The notes: generated by a model not told the origin, from the sequence alone. DNA of 36,662 bases from Trichothermofontia sp037445115 (GCA_037445115.1 JBBILC010000038.1:1-36662); one strand, 5' to 3'; positions 16,247 to 24,413 are shown, counted from the first letter of the stretch. Numbers and translations: made by a program.

Positions 16247-17050
16247 CTAGTATTCTGGTTCGGTTGGGGGACGATCGCTATGTTGGTAGGCGACGTAGAT
16301 GGCTTCTAGGAAAACTTCGTCGGTTAAGCCGGGGGGTAAGGTGTCGATGCCCAAAATGGCTTTGAGTTGATCGGCGAGTTGGTGGGTGAGGCGATCCTTG
16401 GCTTGGGGGGTCATGAGCGATCGGCGTTGGAGGTAGTCGCGAATAATCGCAAAGTCATCGGGCAGGACAGGACTGAGATCCACGGTGTTGAGGAGGCGGG
16501 TGGCAGCCCGTTGGGCCATGTCGGAGGTTTTGAGCGTTTCCGTGCCAAGGGGGCGTTCGACCTGAATCACGATCGTGCCTGCAACTAAATCACCTAGGCG
16601 TTTTTCTCTGGGGCTGAGGACAATGAGGAAAAAGCCGAGGAAGAGGAGATCGTCGATCGGGCGGAGGAGCGATCGGAGGGTAGCTTGATAGAGGTTAATC
16701 GGTTGGCCGGTATCTTGAATGACGCGAATTTTGGCAATACGTTTACCAGGGGTTTGGCCTTGCCATAGGGTTTCAAACAGGACAAAGTAACCAACATAAA
16801 TGGCAAACCAGATCAACAGGCCGATCGCAATGAGCCATAGTCCAATGTCATTCCCTCCTCCCAATTGGACAACTAGATCGACAATTTGGGCAGCTAATAA
16901 TGTGCCAACAATAATGAAACTCGCTAATGCTAAAAACCAAAGCGTATAGTCAATGAGTAGAGCATAGACACGGCTGCCGATGCCAGCAAGGGTAAACTCT
17001 AAATTAACGCTTTCTGGTGTTTTTAGAATAATTTTTCGTGAAAATCTCAT
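16247..17050 (-). CDS. RDD family membrane protein
   Basis: A 267-residue protein. The RDD domain runs from about residue 15 to 155: the first helix contains GIGSRVYALLIDYTLWFLALASFII, a second helix pair follows at about 70-105 (LWLIAIGLLIWFAIYVGYFVLF), then the conserved QGQTPGKRIAKIRV segment and the Arg-Pro-x-Asp-Asp (RPIDD) pair. The C-terminal 90 residues are soluble and helical. The family is of unknown role; some members act in Na+/H+ transport. I chose the ATG at 17050, because the frame upstream runs into the 42-bp repeat at 17100. It is the second of two minus-strand genes facing a SpoIIM gene. Confidence 0.82.
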   Translation of the reverse strand: MRFSRKIILKTPESVNLEFTLAGIGSRVYALLIDYTLWFLALASFIIVGTLLAAQIVDLVVQLGGGNDIGLWLIAIGLLIWFAIYVGYFVLFETLWQGQTPGKRIAKIRVIQDTGQPINLYQATLRSLLRPIDDLLFLGFFLIVLSPREKRLGDLVAGTIVIQVERPLGTETLKTSDMAQRAATRLLNTVDLSPVLPDDFAIIRDYLQRRSLMTPQAKDRLTHQLADQLKAILGIDTLPPGLTDEVFLEAIYVAYQHSDRPPTEPEY

Positions 17051-17099
17051 GTTTTCTGATACTGATGTGGTAACTCGAAACCTCAATCCTGTCAGGTTT

Positions 17100-17141
17100 G
17101 TAGTCCTAGCTTTAGCCTGCAACGACTAAAGTCGTAACTAC
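17100..17141. repeat. 42-bp palindromic repeat, copy 1
   Basis: It begins GTAGT and ends ACTAC, with an inner GACTAAAGTC palindrome and TTTAGCC in its left half. It aligns without gaps to 23457-23498 with six differences in 42 bases. It separates the RDD gene from the upstream membrane-protein gene. Confidence 0.85.
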
Positions 17142-17237
17142 GAACGTCTCAAAATCTTATATTTGCTGTAGTAGAGTTTCTTGATCGATGTAAAATTTAA
17201 TCTGAGAATTGACTCTGTCAGTAAGATCATCATGAAA

Positions 17238-18230
17238 CTATAATGAATCAACATTACGATCGCGTAATTGCAAGTCTAAACCTTCTTTTCGAGCACGAAG
17301 ATCGTAATAAACAACAGCCTTAATGGCTTGCCAAAAAGGCAAGATAAAAATGCCACTTAAAATTCCCAAGATATTGCCAAGTAGAATAGTTATGGTTACA
17401 AAGGCTGGTGAATCTTCCGCGAGGAAAGCGAGTATGAATTGTTGCAAGATATTGGTCAATATCTGAACAATTAAGCTGATAGGGATTGTGACACAAAAAG
17501 CGACACTAATAATTAAGATAATACGCCGTGCATAGTTTTGGGTTAAATTCCAGCATCGACCGATACTGGCTAATGCCGTTAGGGAATCTTCAACGGCAAG
17601 GGGAGCTTCAGGGAACCAAAATCTTGCCAATAACCATACCCAAAAAATTGAAAATATCAGTAGTATTAGGAAACCTAATAGAATTAGGACAATTACAGCG
17701 ACAACATTACCTTCAATGGTGCCGCCAGTCATGCTGATTAAAATGCTCAGGGGAATCACCAAAAAGAGACTACTCACAAGTAGCACAGCGATCGCAACGC
17801 CGATAAACATCAAGAATAACAAGAAGGCAGCGATCAAAAAGTTCCACATCTTAGGTTGAACCTGCTGCTGGGCGATCGCCACACTTTCGGGTTGACCCAG
17901 CAATTCCCCAAAGGCCAGTCGGGTAATGAGGGCCGCATTCGTTAAGGATTTGGCAAGTCCGTAAACGAATAGCACCAGAAACAGGAGCAGGGCTAGTAAA
18001 GATCCCAGGATTAGAATCGAAGAAGGTTCAGAAATGGGCGCTAATAACCCCAGCGAGATCGGCAGGAGTGGGATGAGAGCGAGGACAGGGAGGAGGGTCC
18101 AGAGGGTGGCGCGAAGGGAAATCCCTAAATATTGCTTAAGATGGGCACCATAGAGCCGAAATCCGGCATTAATCACGTCACCCACATTGAGAGGACGACT
18201 GGGGGCAGCAGACGGTGGGGTTGGGGACAT
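17238..18230 (-). CDS. Polytopic membrane protein (glycerophosphodiesterase membrane-domain-like)
   Basis: A 330-residue protein with about six transmembrane segments, very rich in Leu and Ile. A short N-terminal arm (PLNVGDVINAGFRLYGAHLKQYLGI) resembles the start of the membrane domain of glycerophosphoryl diester phosphodiesterases and DUF975-like proteins; no catalytic phosphodiesterase domain is present. The ATG at 18230 is chosen; an upstream start at 18248 adds six residues. It is followed 187 bases later by the RDD gene and is divergent from a SpoIIM-family gene. These three families often occur side by side in cyanobacteria and actinobacteria, suggesting one envelope-related function. 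Confidence 0.72.
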   Translation of the reverse strand: MSPTPPSAAPSRPLNVGDVINAGFRLYGAHLKQYLGISLRATLWTLLPVLALIPLLPISLGLLAPISEPSSILILGSLLALLLFLVLFVYGLAKSLTNAALITRLAFGELLGQPESVAIAQQQVQPKMWNFLIAAFLLFLMFIGVAIAVLLVSSLFLVIPLSILISMTGGTIEGNVVAVIVLILLGFLILLIFSIFWVWLLARFWFPEAPLAVEDSLTALASIGRCWNLTQNYARRIILIISVAFCVTIPISLIVQILTNILQQFILAFLAEDSPAFVTITILLGNILGILSGIFILPFWQAIKAVVYYDLRARKEGLDLQLRDRNVDSL

Positions 18231-18257
18231 AGGGCAAACCGATCGCACGGCGATTAC

Positions 18258-18298
18258 AGCGAGAAGTTAGCAAGCAGCTAGCGAGAAGTTAGCAAGCA
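18258..18298. repeat. 22-bp tandem repeat in a divergent promoter region
   Basis: The 19-base word AGCGAGAAGTTAGCAAGCA occurs at 18258 and again at 18280, with a third partial copy (TTAGCAAG) at about 18300. The 22-base period is two DNA turns, so both copies show the same face of the helix. The region lies between the divergent starts at 18230 and 18321, a place for a regulator to bind. No regulator is known. Confidence 0.7.
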
Positions 18299-18320
18299 AT
18301 TAGCAAGGATCTAACCGACG

Positions 18321-19280
18321 ATGAATATCAAACGATGGATTGCGCGGCGAGAACCCAGTTGGCAACAGTTAGAAATACTGCTCAGGCAGGCCGAGCAACG
18401 TGGCCTTAAGTCTATGGGCGTTATCCAGATTAAGCAAGTAGCTAGTCTTTACCGTTCCGTGGCCGCTGATCTTGCCCGTGCCCAAACCACCCAGGTTAGC
18501 CAAACCCTGATCCAAGATCTCCAAGGACTCACGGCCCGTGCCTATAGCCAAATTTACCAGGGTTCACGCCGCCAGGATTGGCAAGCGGTCCTGAATTTCT
18601 ATCGCTGGGGTTTACCACGGGTCATCCAGCAAACCGCCAGTTACATTGCCCTCGCTACCGCCATCTTCCTCCTCGCTGGCGTGATCGCCTGGTGGTATTC
18701 CTGGCAAGATCCCAGTTTTATCGGGTTGTTGGTACCGGAAACCCTCATCAGTAAAGTGCGCGATCGCGGCGAACTCTGGATGGGGTCGATCGTCGGCATT
18801 GAACCCTTAGCTTCCAGCCAAATCATGACCAATAACTTGAGCGTGTCCTTTGCCGCGATCGCAGGGGGCATGACCTTCGGGATTTATACAGTTTACCTAC
18901 TTTTTTTGAATGGCTTAAATATTGGGGCAGTAGCTACCCTCGTCGGCCAAAATCATTTAGCCTATCCCTTTTGGGCCTTTGTCTTCCCCCACGGTGCCCT
19001 TGAATTACCGGCTATCTTTATCGCGGGGGGAGCAGGTCTCTTAATCGGACGAGCACTCTTATTCCCCGGTCGTTATCAGCGCGGGGATGCCCTCAAGCTA
19101 TATGGTAAACAAGCTGCCCAATTAACCTATGGCGTTATCCCCCTGTTGATCATTGCCGGTCTGATTGAGGGGTTTTTCTCCCCCAGCCCGATCGTTCCCT
19201 CTCCCCTGAAATATCTTTTGGGAATCTGCTTATTCAGTGCGTTAATCCTTTACTGCCTGCGGACTTCGGACCTTAAATAG
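18321..19280 (+). CDS. SpoIIM/DUF95 family (stage II sporulation protein M-like) membrane protein
   Basis: A 319-residue protein. The first 95 residues are soluble and helical, ending in YRWGLPRVIQQTASYI. Membrane helices follow at about 105-125, 175-205, 215-245 and 260-310. The conserved part NNLSVSFAAIAGGMTFGIYT and the segment FWAFVFPHGALELPAIFIAGGAGLLIG (HG-x-x-E motif) are characteristic of the SpoIIM family. In sporulating bacteria SpoIIM helps degrade septal peptidoglycan; in cyanobacteria its role is unknown, and here it is paired with RDD and a polytopic protein. Divergent from those genes over a 90-base region holding 22-bp direct repeats. Confidence 0.88.
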   Translation: MNIKRWIARREPSWQQLEILLRQAEQRGLKSMGVIQIKQVASLYRSVAADLARAQTTQVSQTLIQDLQGLTARAYSQIYQGSRRQDWQAVLNFYRWGLPRVIQQTASYIALATAIFLLAGVIAWWYSWQDPSFIGLLVPETLISKVRDRGELWMGSIVGIEPLASSQIMTNNLSVSFAAIAGGMTFGIYTVYLLFLNGLNIGAVATLVGQNHLAYPFWAFVFPHGALELPAIFIAGGAGLLIGRALLFPGRYQRGDALKLYGKQAAQLTYGVIPLLIIAGLIEGFFSPSPIVPSPLKYLLGICLFSALILYCLRTSDLK

Positions 19281-19288
19281 GATCTTGA

Positions 19289-19383
19289 TACAGCCGTTCT
19301 CTCTCTAATGAAGTCCTGTCAAGCCTTGTAAACAAGGGGCTTAAGCCCCTTGTCTGTACCTCACCCAGTATGGAAGTTCTGTA
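19289..19383 (+). repeat. 95-bp palindromic element, copy A
   Basis: It starts TACAG and ends CTGTA, with a 22-bp perfect palindrome at 19332-19353 (ACAAGGGGC/GCCCCTTGT arms) in the middle. Copy B at 20286-20380 has the same length and orientation; copy C at 32607-32700 is inverted. No gene is inside. The ends being inverted and the size suggest a MITE-like or REP-like element. Confidence 0.9.
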
Positions 19384-19399
19384 AGATCTTAATAAGACC

Positions 19400-20116
19400 T
19401 TAAATAAGAGAAAGTAAATGATTCACCAGCGTTTCTGGAGCCGCAAGGGATGGGTTATGGCTGGTATCCATTGAGAGCACCGACTGGCAAGGGAGTGCTG
19501 TATACATTTTTCTCTGCGTTAATGGCCCAATCACGTAGTCTTGCAGGCATTCAAGATAGACCCGTGGTACACGGCCAAAATTAGCTGCTGTGGTTGTTAC
19601 CGGTGTTGCCAGGGGAGCCACGGCTTGGGGAGCCAAGAGCGATCGCACCAAAGCCATGTCTGTATCGGAGCAATCGGCATAACCAATCGCTTTCAAAGCT
19701 TCCGATCGAAAAGTTGCTGACAGTTGATCTCCCGAAAAAATCGTATTCGCTAATAACAGCGTTTCCGTATCCTGTTGGGTAATATCCAGCATACTTTGGC
19801 CATTTTCCAAAAGATAGCCCGCCACATAAACCAGTAGCTTAATCCGGTCCGGGCGATACTCCGCTACCTGGGTGGTAACGCCTCCCCCCAAGCTATGCCC
19901 GACTAAAATCACAGGTTCGGCTTGGGCATCCAGCACTTGACACACACGATCGACATAGGCAGCTAGCGAAATCTCCGCCAGGGGCGTTTTATCCTTACCC
20001 AACCCTGGTAAATCAGGCGCAATAACCGTATGGCCCTGCTGTTCAAGCTGGGGAATTACCTTATACCAATTCCAGCCCCCTGACCCGGCTCCATGAACTA
20101 AAACGAACGTACTCAT
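19400..20116 (-). CDS. Alpha/beta hydrolase, plant methylesterase-like
   Basis: A 238-residue protein of the alpha/beta hydrolase fold. HGAGSGGWNW (8-17) supplies the oxyanion hole, GHSLGG (73-78) holds the nucleophile Ser75, and the catalytic His lies in MDTSHNPSL near residue 222. The compact cap and the words LPGLGKDKTPL and SHNPSL are those of hydroxynitrile lyases and plant methylesterases such as salicylate-binding protein 2. Esterase activity on a small methyl or acyl ester is likely; the substrate is unknown. The ATG at 20116 is chosen because upstream codons run through a Gly/Arg/Val-rich region unlike protein. The gene is enclosed by two direct 95-bp repeats 997 bases apart. Confidence 0.82.
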   Translation of the reverse strand: MSTFVLVHGAGSGGWNWYKVIPQLEQQGHTVIAPDLPGLGKDKTPLAEISLAAYVDRVCQVLDAQAEPVILVGHSLGGGVTTQVAEYRPDRIKLLVYVAGYLLENGQSMLDITQQDTETLLLANTIFSGDQLSATFRSEALKAIGYADCSDTDMALVRSLLAPQAVAPLATPVTTTAANFGRVPRVYLECLQDYVIGPLTQRKMYTALPCQSVLSMDTSHNPSLAAPETLVNHLLSLI

Positions 20117-20285
20117 TGAATAGACCTCGACTATAGACCTCAACTGACGCAAAAGCACCCGTGCCCCGATCGGGCAAATCCATCCCACCTTAGCGCAAAC
20201 CACCGCTCCCCGTGGCACCACCCGCACCCGCCCGCCAGACTTTACCAATGTTCACTCGCCCTCTACAATAAATGCCTGCACGAAA

Positions 20286-20380
20286 TACAGCCGTTCCCTC
20301 TCTAATGAAGTACTGTCAAGCCTTGTCAACAAGGGGCTTAAGCCCCTTGTCTGTACCTCACCAAGGATGGAAGTGCTGTA
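20286..20380 (+). repeat. 95-bp palindromic element, copy B
   Basis: Same length and orientation as copy A, with the central palindrome at 20329-20350. The flanks are similar to each other: TGCCTGCACGAAATA before and TGCCTGGATGAAATAA after, three differences, which could be an old target duplication. Confidence 0.9.
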
Positions 20381-20430
20381 TGCCTGGATGAAATAACACC
20401 GGCATGATCGATGGCCCCCAAGGAGGAACT

Positions 20431-21165
20431 GTGAAGGACCTGATTAACCTATTTGTCAAAAGTTCATTGGGGCAAAAACTAGAACAATGGGCAGCAAACG
20501 CATCATTAGTTGGGGATTCTGCCTTTTTCACCCGTGAACAATTCCCCTGGGTCAACCCCTTAGAGGCGAACTGGCAGTTGATTCGTCAAGAATTAGATCA
20601 TATTCTTCAAGATGTCGATCGCCTGCCCAATTTCCAAGACATCATGCCCCGCCAGTACCGCATCACCCAGGACGATCGCTGGAAAACCTACTACTTTTGC
20701 GCCTTTGGCTATGTAGCCCAGAAAAACTGCGATCGTTGTCCCGAAACCTGGAAGATTATCCAATCCATTCCCGGCTTAAAAGTTGCTTTTTTCTCAATTC
20801 TGGCCCCTGGTAAGCATATTCCTGAGCATCGGGGTAAACATAAGGGGCTTATCCGCTGCCATTTGGCCTTGAAAGTGCCTGAACCCAAGGAAGCCTGTCG
20901 CATTCGTGTGGCCGATCAAATCGCCTATTGGGAAGAAGGTAAATGTTTGCTTTTTGACGATACATTTTATCATGAAGTGTGGAATGAGACCGATGGCTAC
21001 CGAGCGGTTCTTTTCCTGGATATTGCCCGTCCCATGCGTTTCCCCATGTCCCTCTTGAATTGGGCTGTTGCTCAAATTCTGGTTCTGTCTCCCCTGGTGA
21101 AGACAGCAAAAGCCAACCATGAACATTGGGAAAAACAATTTGAAACTGTGGCCAAATCCAGTTAG
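20431..21165 (+). CDS. Aspartyl/asparaginyl beta-hydroxylase-like 2OG-Fe(II) oxygenase
   Basis: A 244-residue protein of the Asp_Arg_Hydrox family. The metal ligands expected for this family are His133 in HIPEHRGKHKG and His181 in YHEVWNET; Arg191, a few residues on, fits the 2-oxoglutarate anchor. RCHLALKVP (142-150) is the conserved strand. Relatives hydroxylate Asp/Asn side chains or lipid A fatty acids (LpxO). A C-terminal hydrophobic stretch may attach it to membranes. The GTG at 20431 is preferred, as AAGGAGG lies directly upstream; an ATG at 20404 would add nine residues. The protein substrate is unknown. Confidence 0.85.
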   Translation: MKDLINLFVKSSLGQKLEQWAANASLVGDSAFFTREQFPWVNPLEANWQLIRQELDHILQDVDRLPNFQDIMPRQYRITQDDRWKTYYFCAFGYVAQKNCDRCPETWKIIQSIPGLKVAFFSILAPGKHIPEHRGKHKGLIRCHLALKVPEPKEACRIRVADQIAYWEEGKCLLFDDTFYHEVWNETDGYRAVLFLDIARPMRFPMSLLNWAVAQILVLSPLVKTAKANHEHWEKQFETVAKSS

Positions 21166-21186
21166 TCGTTCGTCGAGCTTAATTTA

Positions 21187-21282
21187 GTCGGTTGGGTCAA
21201 ACACTGTGCGACCCAACAAAGCCAGTAACCGTGTTGAGCCTCGCAGACTTCGACACCAACCGACAAGTCCCCAATTTTAGGC
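21187..21282 (-). repeat. Dispersed palindromic element, copy 2 (inverse of 9803-9895)
   Basis: The reverse complement reads GCCTAAAATT...GTCGGTTGGTGTCG...TTACTGGCTTTGTTGGGTCGCAC...TTTGACCCAACCGAC, matching the copy at 9803-9895 in order and spacing. Confidence 0.8.
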
Positions 21283-21301
21283 GCGAAGGAAAAACAATTG
21301 T

Positions 21302-21348
21302 GGGATAGGCATCCTGCCTGCGCCTGAAACAGTTGAGACGGCTATCCC
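21302..21348. repeat. Inverted repeat GGGATAG/CTATCCC
   Basis: A seven-base arm pair at 21302-21308 and 21342-21348 encloses GGCATCCTGCC, a frequent cyanobacterial intergenic repeat word. It lies downstream of the COP23 gene on the minus strand and could be part of its terminator region. Confidence 0.5.
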
Positions 21349-21406
21349 GCGTTTAATTTGCGATTGACTGAGTCTGCCCCCTGCGTGATCGACTGAAGCT
21401 GGATTC

Positions 21407-22309
21407 CTAGCGGAAATTGCTGGGGTTCAGTTGGGTTCCACTCCCAGCACTGGAGCGGGTTGAGTTGAGCAGAATACCTCCCCGAAGATAGGAACCCGTA
21501 CCGCCATCCTGGCGATCGAGGAAGGGACGCAGGTTAATATCGCCCGTCGCTGTGCGGATGTTTTCACGCGGCTGCGTTGCGCCGTTGCCATTGCTGGTCG
21601 GCAAATTGATGTTGAGTAGATTGCCAATTTGGTTGATCAGACCATTGGTTTCCTGCCCTTCGATAAAAGTGGTCACCGCCTGGGTTGACTGGCCACTATC
21701 CGCAACCGTCAGGTTTTGAAAGACGCGATCGCGGGTGATTTCCGGACTTTGGCCGGGGGGCACGGTCAGTACAATGCGACAGGTAGGATTTTGCTGGGTT
21801 GTGACACACACCGTATCGTAGTTATTTTCGATCGCCGTGCGCAGTTCCAATAACCCATCGGGTCGATAAAACTCAAGTCGGCGGCTGATCTCATTACACC
21901 GCCGTTCCGGTGACCACCCCCCGCCCAAGGTACTCGGTGTCGCCCAGGGATAGGCTTGATCTGGCTGACTTTCCGGGTGATACATCACCGTATATTGCCC
22001 GTTGTAGAACTGGCAGGTAAAGCGAGTCGAGTCGCTCACTGTTACCGGGGGAACCTCAGTTTCACTCCCTGCCGTGGTGGAGCCATCACTACTCGGTGCC
22101 GGTGGGGTGGTTGTGACCGGCGCATCAGCACCCGTCGGAGGCGGGGGGAGGGTGCCGGACTCCACCACCTGGTTAATCAAGTCGAGGAGGCGGGGCGCGG
22201 CCATCGCCGGGGAACTAACGAGAACCGGGATCGTCACAGTACCCACTAGGACGGCACTTCCCAAACAAGCGGTCAGGCGGTTGCCCCGACGCGTGCGCAT
22301 ATCTGCCAT
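21407..22309 (-). CDS. Secreted COP23-domain protein
   Basis: A 300-residue protein with a signal peptide (hydrophobic core LGSAVLVGTVTIPVLV, likely cleavage after AMA near residue 38), a Pro/Thr/Ser-rich linker to about residue 90, then a COP23 domain (about 95-215: FTCQFYNGQYTVMY...YPWATP...CNEISRRLEFYRPDGLLELR...VCVT...CRIVLTVPPGQ). Four Cys sit in that domain. COP23 was found as a protein whose level oscillates with the circadian clock in Synechococcus; its function is unknown. The C-terminal 80 residues are Gly/Asn-rich. The ATG at 22309 has GAGG upstream. Two 58-bp tandem repeats sit about 100-200 bases upstream. Confidence 0.85.
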   Translation of the reverse strand: MADMRTRRGNRLTACLGSAVLVGTVTIPVLVSSPAMAAPRLLDLINQVVESGTLPPPPTGADAPVTTTPPAPSSDGSTTAGSETEVPPVTVSDSTRFTCQFYNGQYTVMYHPESQPDQAYPWATPSTLGGGWSPERRCNEISRRLEFYRPDGLLELRTAIENNYDTVCVTTQQNPTCRIVLTVPPGQSPEITRDRVFQNLTVADSGQSTQAVTTFIEGQETNGLINQIGNLLNINLPTSNGNGATQPRENIRTATGDINLRPFLDRQDGGTGSYLRGGILLNSTRSSAGSGTQLNPSNFR

Positions 22310-22401
22310 TGGGTTTTCCTCGCTAACGTTCAACGATGTGCAATACAGTCTGCTTTAACAGAGCCACTTCCTCAACGCCACATCCCGATCCCCTAGAGAA
22401 G

Positions 22402-22517
22402 TTCTCAGGATACCCTCGCAAAGTTGGTAGTCAGGACTTGAATCCTACCAGTAGGAGGTTTCTCAGGATACCCTCGCAAATTTGGTAATCAGGATTTGAG
22501 TCCTACCAGCAGGAATG
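22402..22517. repeat. Two 58-bp tandem repeat units upstream of the COP23 gene
   Basis: Units begin TTCTCAGGATACCCTCGCAAA at 22402 (first 20 bases shared) and again at 22460. Each contains the hairpin-forming word GGTAG(T/A)TCAGGA...TCCTACC. The repeats differ at several sites, including compensating ones near AGGA/TCCT. Confidence 0.85.
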
Positions 22518-22525
22518 GCTGCCAG

Positions 22526-22547
22526 GTGTCTATCCGTTATAGACGCC
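22526..22547. other. Hairpin after menG
   Basis: TCTAT and ATAGA arms with flanking partial pairs enclose CCGTT. It lies 38-60 bases past the menG stop on the minus strand. It lacks a T-run, so it is not a typical intrinsic terminator. Confidence 0.4.
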
Positions 22548-22584
22548 GATCTGACTCCTAGGGTTCCCCATCCCGATCGATTGT

Positions 22585-23394
22585 TTAACGCGTCGCCACT
22601 AAAACACCCATGAGTCCGCCGGTAATCGGGTAGTGAACCGCATCGGCAAAGCCAGCCGCCTGGGCCAGTTGCACCTGTTCGGCTCCGGTGGGAAACCGTT
22701 CGAGGCTGGGGGCAATGTAGGCGTATTCCTCCCCCAGCCCCCAGTATTGGGCGACGGGCACGACGATCGTGGCTAAATACCAGGCTTGGAAGGCTTGGGA
22801 TTGGGGCGATTGAGGATGGTTGAAGTCAAGGATAGCTGCCCTGGCACCGGGTTTGAGGACACGCCGCAATTCCTGCAAACTGCGGGGAATATCCATCACG
22901 TTGCGCAGGCCATAACTCAGGGTAACCGCATCAAAGTGTTGATCCGGGAACGGTAAGGCTAGGGCATCCCCCTGGAGCCATTGGATCGGGAGGTGGGGGG
23001 CGGTGTGATCGTGGCGTTGACGGGCGATCGCCAATTGGCCCGCCGCAAAATCCAAGCCATAGACCTGCCCCGTTCTGCCCACCTGTTTTGCCAACAACAG
23101 GGTCAAATCCCCACTACCACAACACACATCCAGGCAGGTATCTCCCGATTGCGCAGCACACCATTTCACCGTCATCTGTTTCCAAACACGATGCAAGCCC
23201 AAACTCAGCCAATCATTGAGGGCATCGTAGCGCGGGGCGATTTGATTAAAGATGGCTTGAATCCGATGCGGCGATCGCTCAGCAGCAGGCGGGGGGGAGG
23301 ATTCTGAAGGGGGTAGGGTGGAAGTTGGTGTTGCAGCAGGGGCGGCGATTTCCCCTGGGGGACGCTGTGCGATCGCAGGCGATGGGGCAGACAT
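22585..23394 (-). CDS. menG: Demethylphylloquinone methyltransferase (MenG/UbiE)
   Basis: A 269-residue SAM-dependent methyltransferase. Motif I is LDVCCGSGDLT (88-98); LSYGLRNVMD and GARAAILDF follow as in MenG/UbiE. In cyanobacteria this enzyme makes the last step of phylloquinone (photosystem I A1 acceptor) synthesis. The N-terminal 42 residues are a Pro/Ala/Ser-rich extension absent from typical family members, and no internal start is better supported. The extension looks disordered. The gene is 146 bases downstream of mtnP on the same strand, but a 42-bp repeat separates them. Confidence 0.92.
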   Translation of the reverse strand: MSAPSPAIAQRPPGEIAAPAATPTSTLPPSESSPPPAAERSPHRIQAIFNQIAPRYDALNDWLSLGLHRVWKQMTVKWCAAQSGDTCLDVCCGSGDLTLLLAKQVGRTGQVYGLDFAAGQLAIARQRHDHTAPHLPIQWLQGDALALPFPDQHFDAVTLSYGLRNVMDIPRSLQELRRVLKPGARAAILDFNHPQSPQSQAFQAWYLATIVVPVAQYWGLGEEYAYIAPSLERFPTGAEQVQLAQAAGFADAVHYPITGGLMGVLVATR

Positions 23395-23456
23395 AAGCAG
23401 ACATTAGAACCTAGTAGAAGAGCCTAGTAGATCGGAAAGTAAATTCTGCCACGTTT

Positions 23457-23498
23457 GTAGTGCTGGTTTTAGCCGGCAACGACTGAAGTCGTTACTAC
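23457..23498. repeat. 42-bp palindromic repeat, copy 2
   Basis: Starts GTAGTGCTGG and ends GTTACTAC; ungapped match to 17100-17141 with six differences. It sits between mtnP (upstream on the minus strand) and menG. Confidence 0.85.
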
Positions 23499-23540
23499 TC
23501 ACGTTGCGAAGCTTGAGGTTTACTGTACTAGCGAGAAGGG

Positions 23541-24413
23541 TTATAAGTACTTCTGCAAGAGCAGACTTAACTTTGCCTTGGTGGCATCGGGGACCTGAGC
23601 GAGGGGAGTCAAGATCGCGTATTGCAGGGCCGTGTGGGCATCCGAGGGAGGCGGATTAAGGTGCAGCCGCCGCACCGTCTCTTGGACAACTTTTTGGGCA
23701 TTGGTCGCATTACGGCGCAAATTTGCCAACACCATATCAACTGTGACACTATCATGATCCGGATGCCAACAGTCGTAATCCGTCACTAGGGCCAACGTCG
23801 CATAGGCCATTTCCGCTTCCCGCGCTAGCTTCGCCTCCGGTAGGTTGGTCATGCCAATAATGTCTGCGCCCCAACTGCGATAGAGCTTGGACTCGGCCTT
23901 GGTAGAAAAAGCGGGACCTTCCATGCAGAGATAAGTCCCCTGGCGATGGAGGGTGACATCTGGTAAGTCCAGGCTGGCCACGGCATCCGCCAAAACCCCT
24001 GCTAACCGGGGACAGATCGGGTCACCAAAGGTAATGTGGGCCACGATGCCATTGCCAAAGAAGGTGGATGTGCGGTTCTTCGTGCGATCGATTAACTGAT
24101 CCGGGACCACCATGTCCAGGGGTTTCACCGCTTCCCGCAGGGACCCCACCGCCGAGGCCGAGAGGAGGTATTGCACCCCCAACTGCTTCATGGCATGGAT
24201 ATTAGCCCGGTAGGGAATCTCCGAGGGGAGTAGCGTGTGGTGACGACCATGACGGGCCAGAAACGCCACCCGTGCCCCCGCCAAGGTTCCCACCATCAAC
24301 GCATCTGAGGGCGGCCCAAAGGGCGTATCTACCCGTACCTCCTCCACATCCATCAGGGCAGCCATTTGATATAGCCCACTGCCGCCAATAATGCCGATCG
24401 TTGCCTGGGTCAT
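23541..24413 (-). CDS. mtnP: S-methyl-5'-thioadenosine phosphorylase
   Basis: A 290-residue purine nucleoside phosphorylase of the MTAP type. The phosphate-binding GGSGLY (10-15), RHGRHHTLLPSEIPYRAN, and the substrate loop YLCMEGPAFSTKAES are all present, and NLPEAKLAREAEM with TDYDCWH marks MTAP rather than PNP. The enzyme cleaves methylthioadenosine, a by-product of polyamine and ethylene-like pathways, into adenine and methylthioribose-1-phosphate for methionine salvage. The full family length is present and the start ATG at 24413 agrees. Confidence 0.95.
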   Translation of the reverse strand: MTQATIGIIGGSGLYQMAALMDVEEVRVDTPFGPPSDALMVGTLAGARVAFLARHGRHHTLLPSEIPYRANIHAMKQLGVQYLLSASAVGSLREAVKPLDMVVPDQLIDRTKNRTSTFFGNGIVAHITFGDPICPRLAGVLADAVASLDLPDVTLHRQGTYLCMEGPAFSTKAESKLYRSWGADIIGMTNLPEAKLAREAEMAYATLALVTDYDCWHPDHDSVTVDMVLANLRRNATNAQKVVQETVRRLHLNPPPSDAHTALQYAILTPLAQVPDATKAKLSLLLQKYL

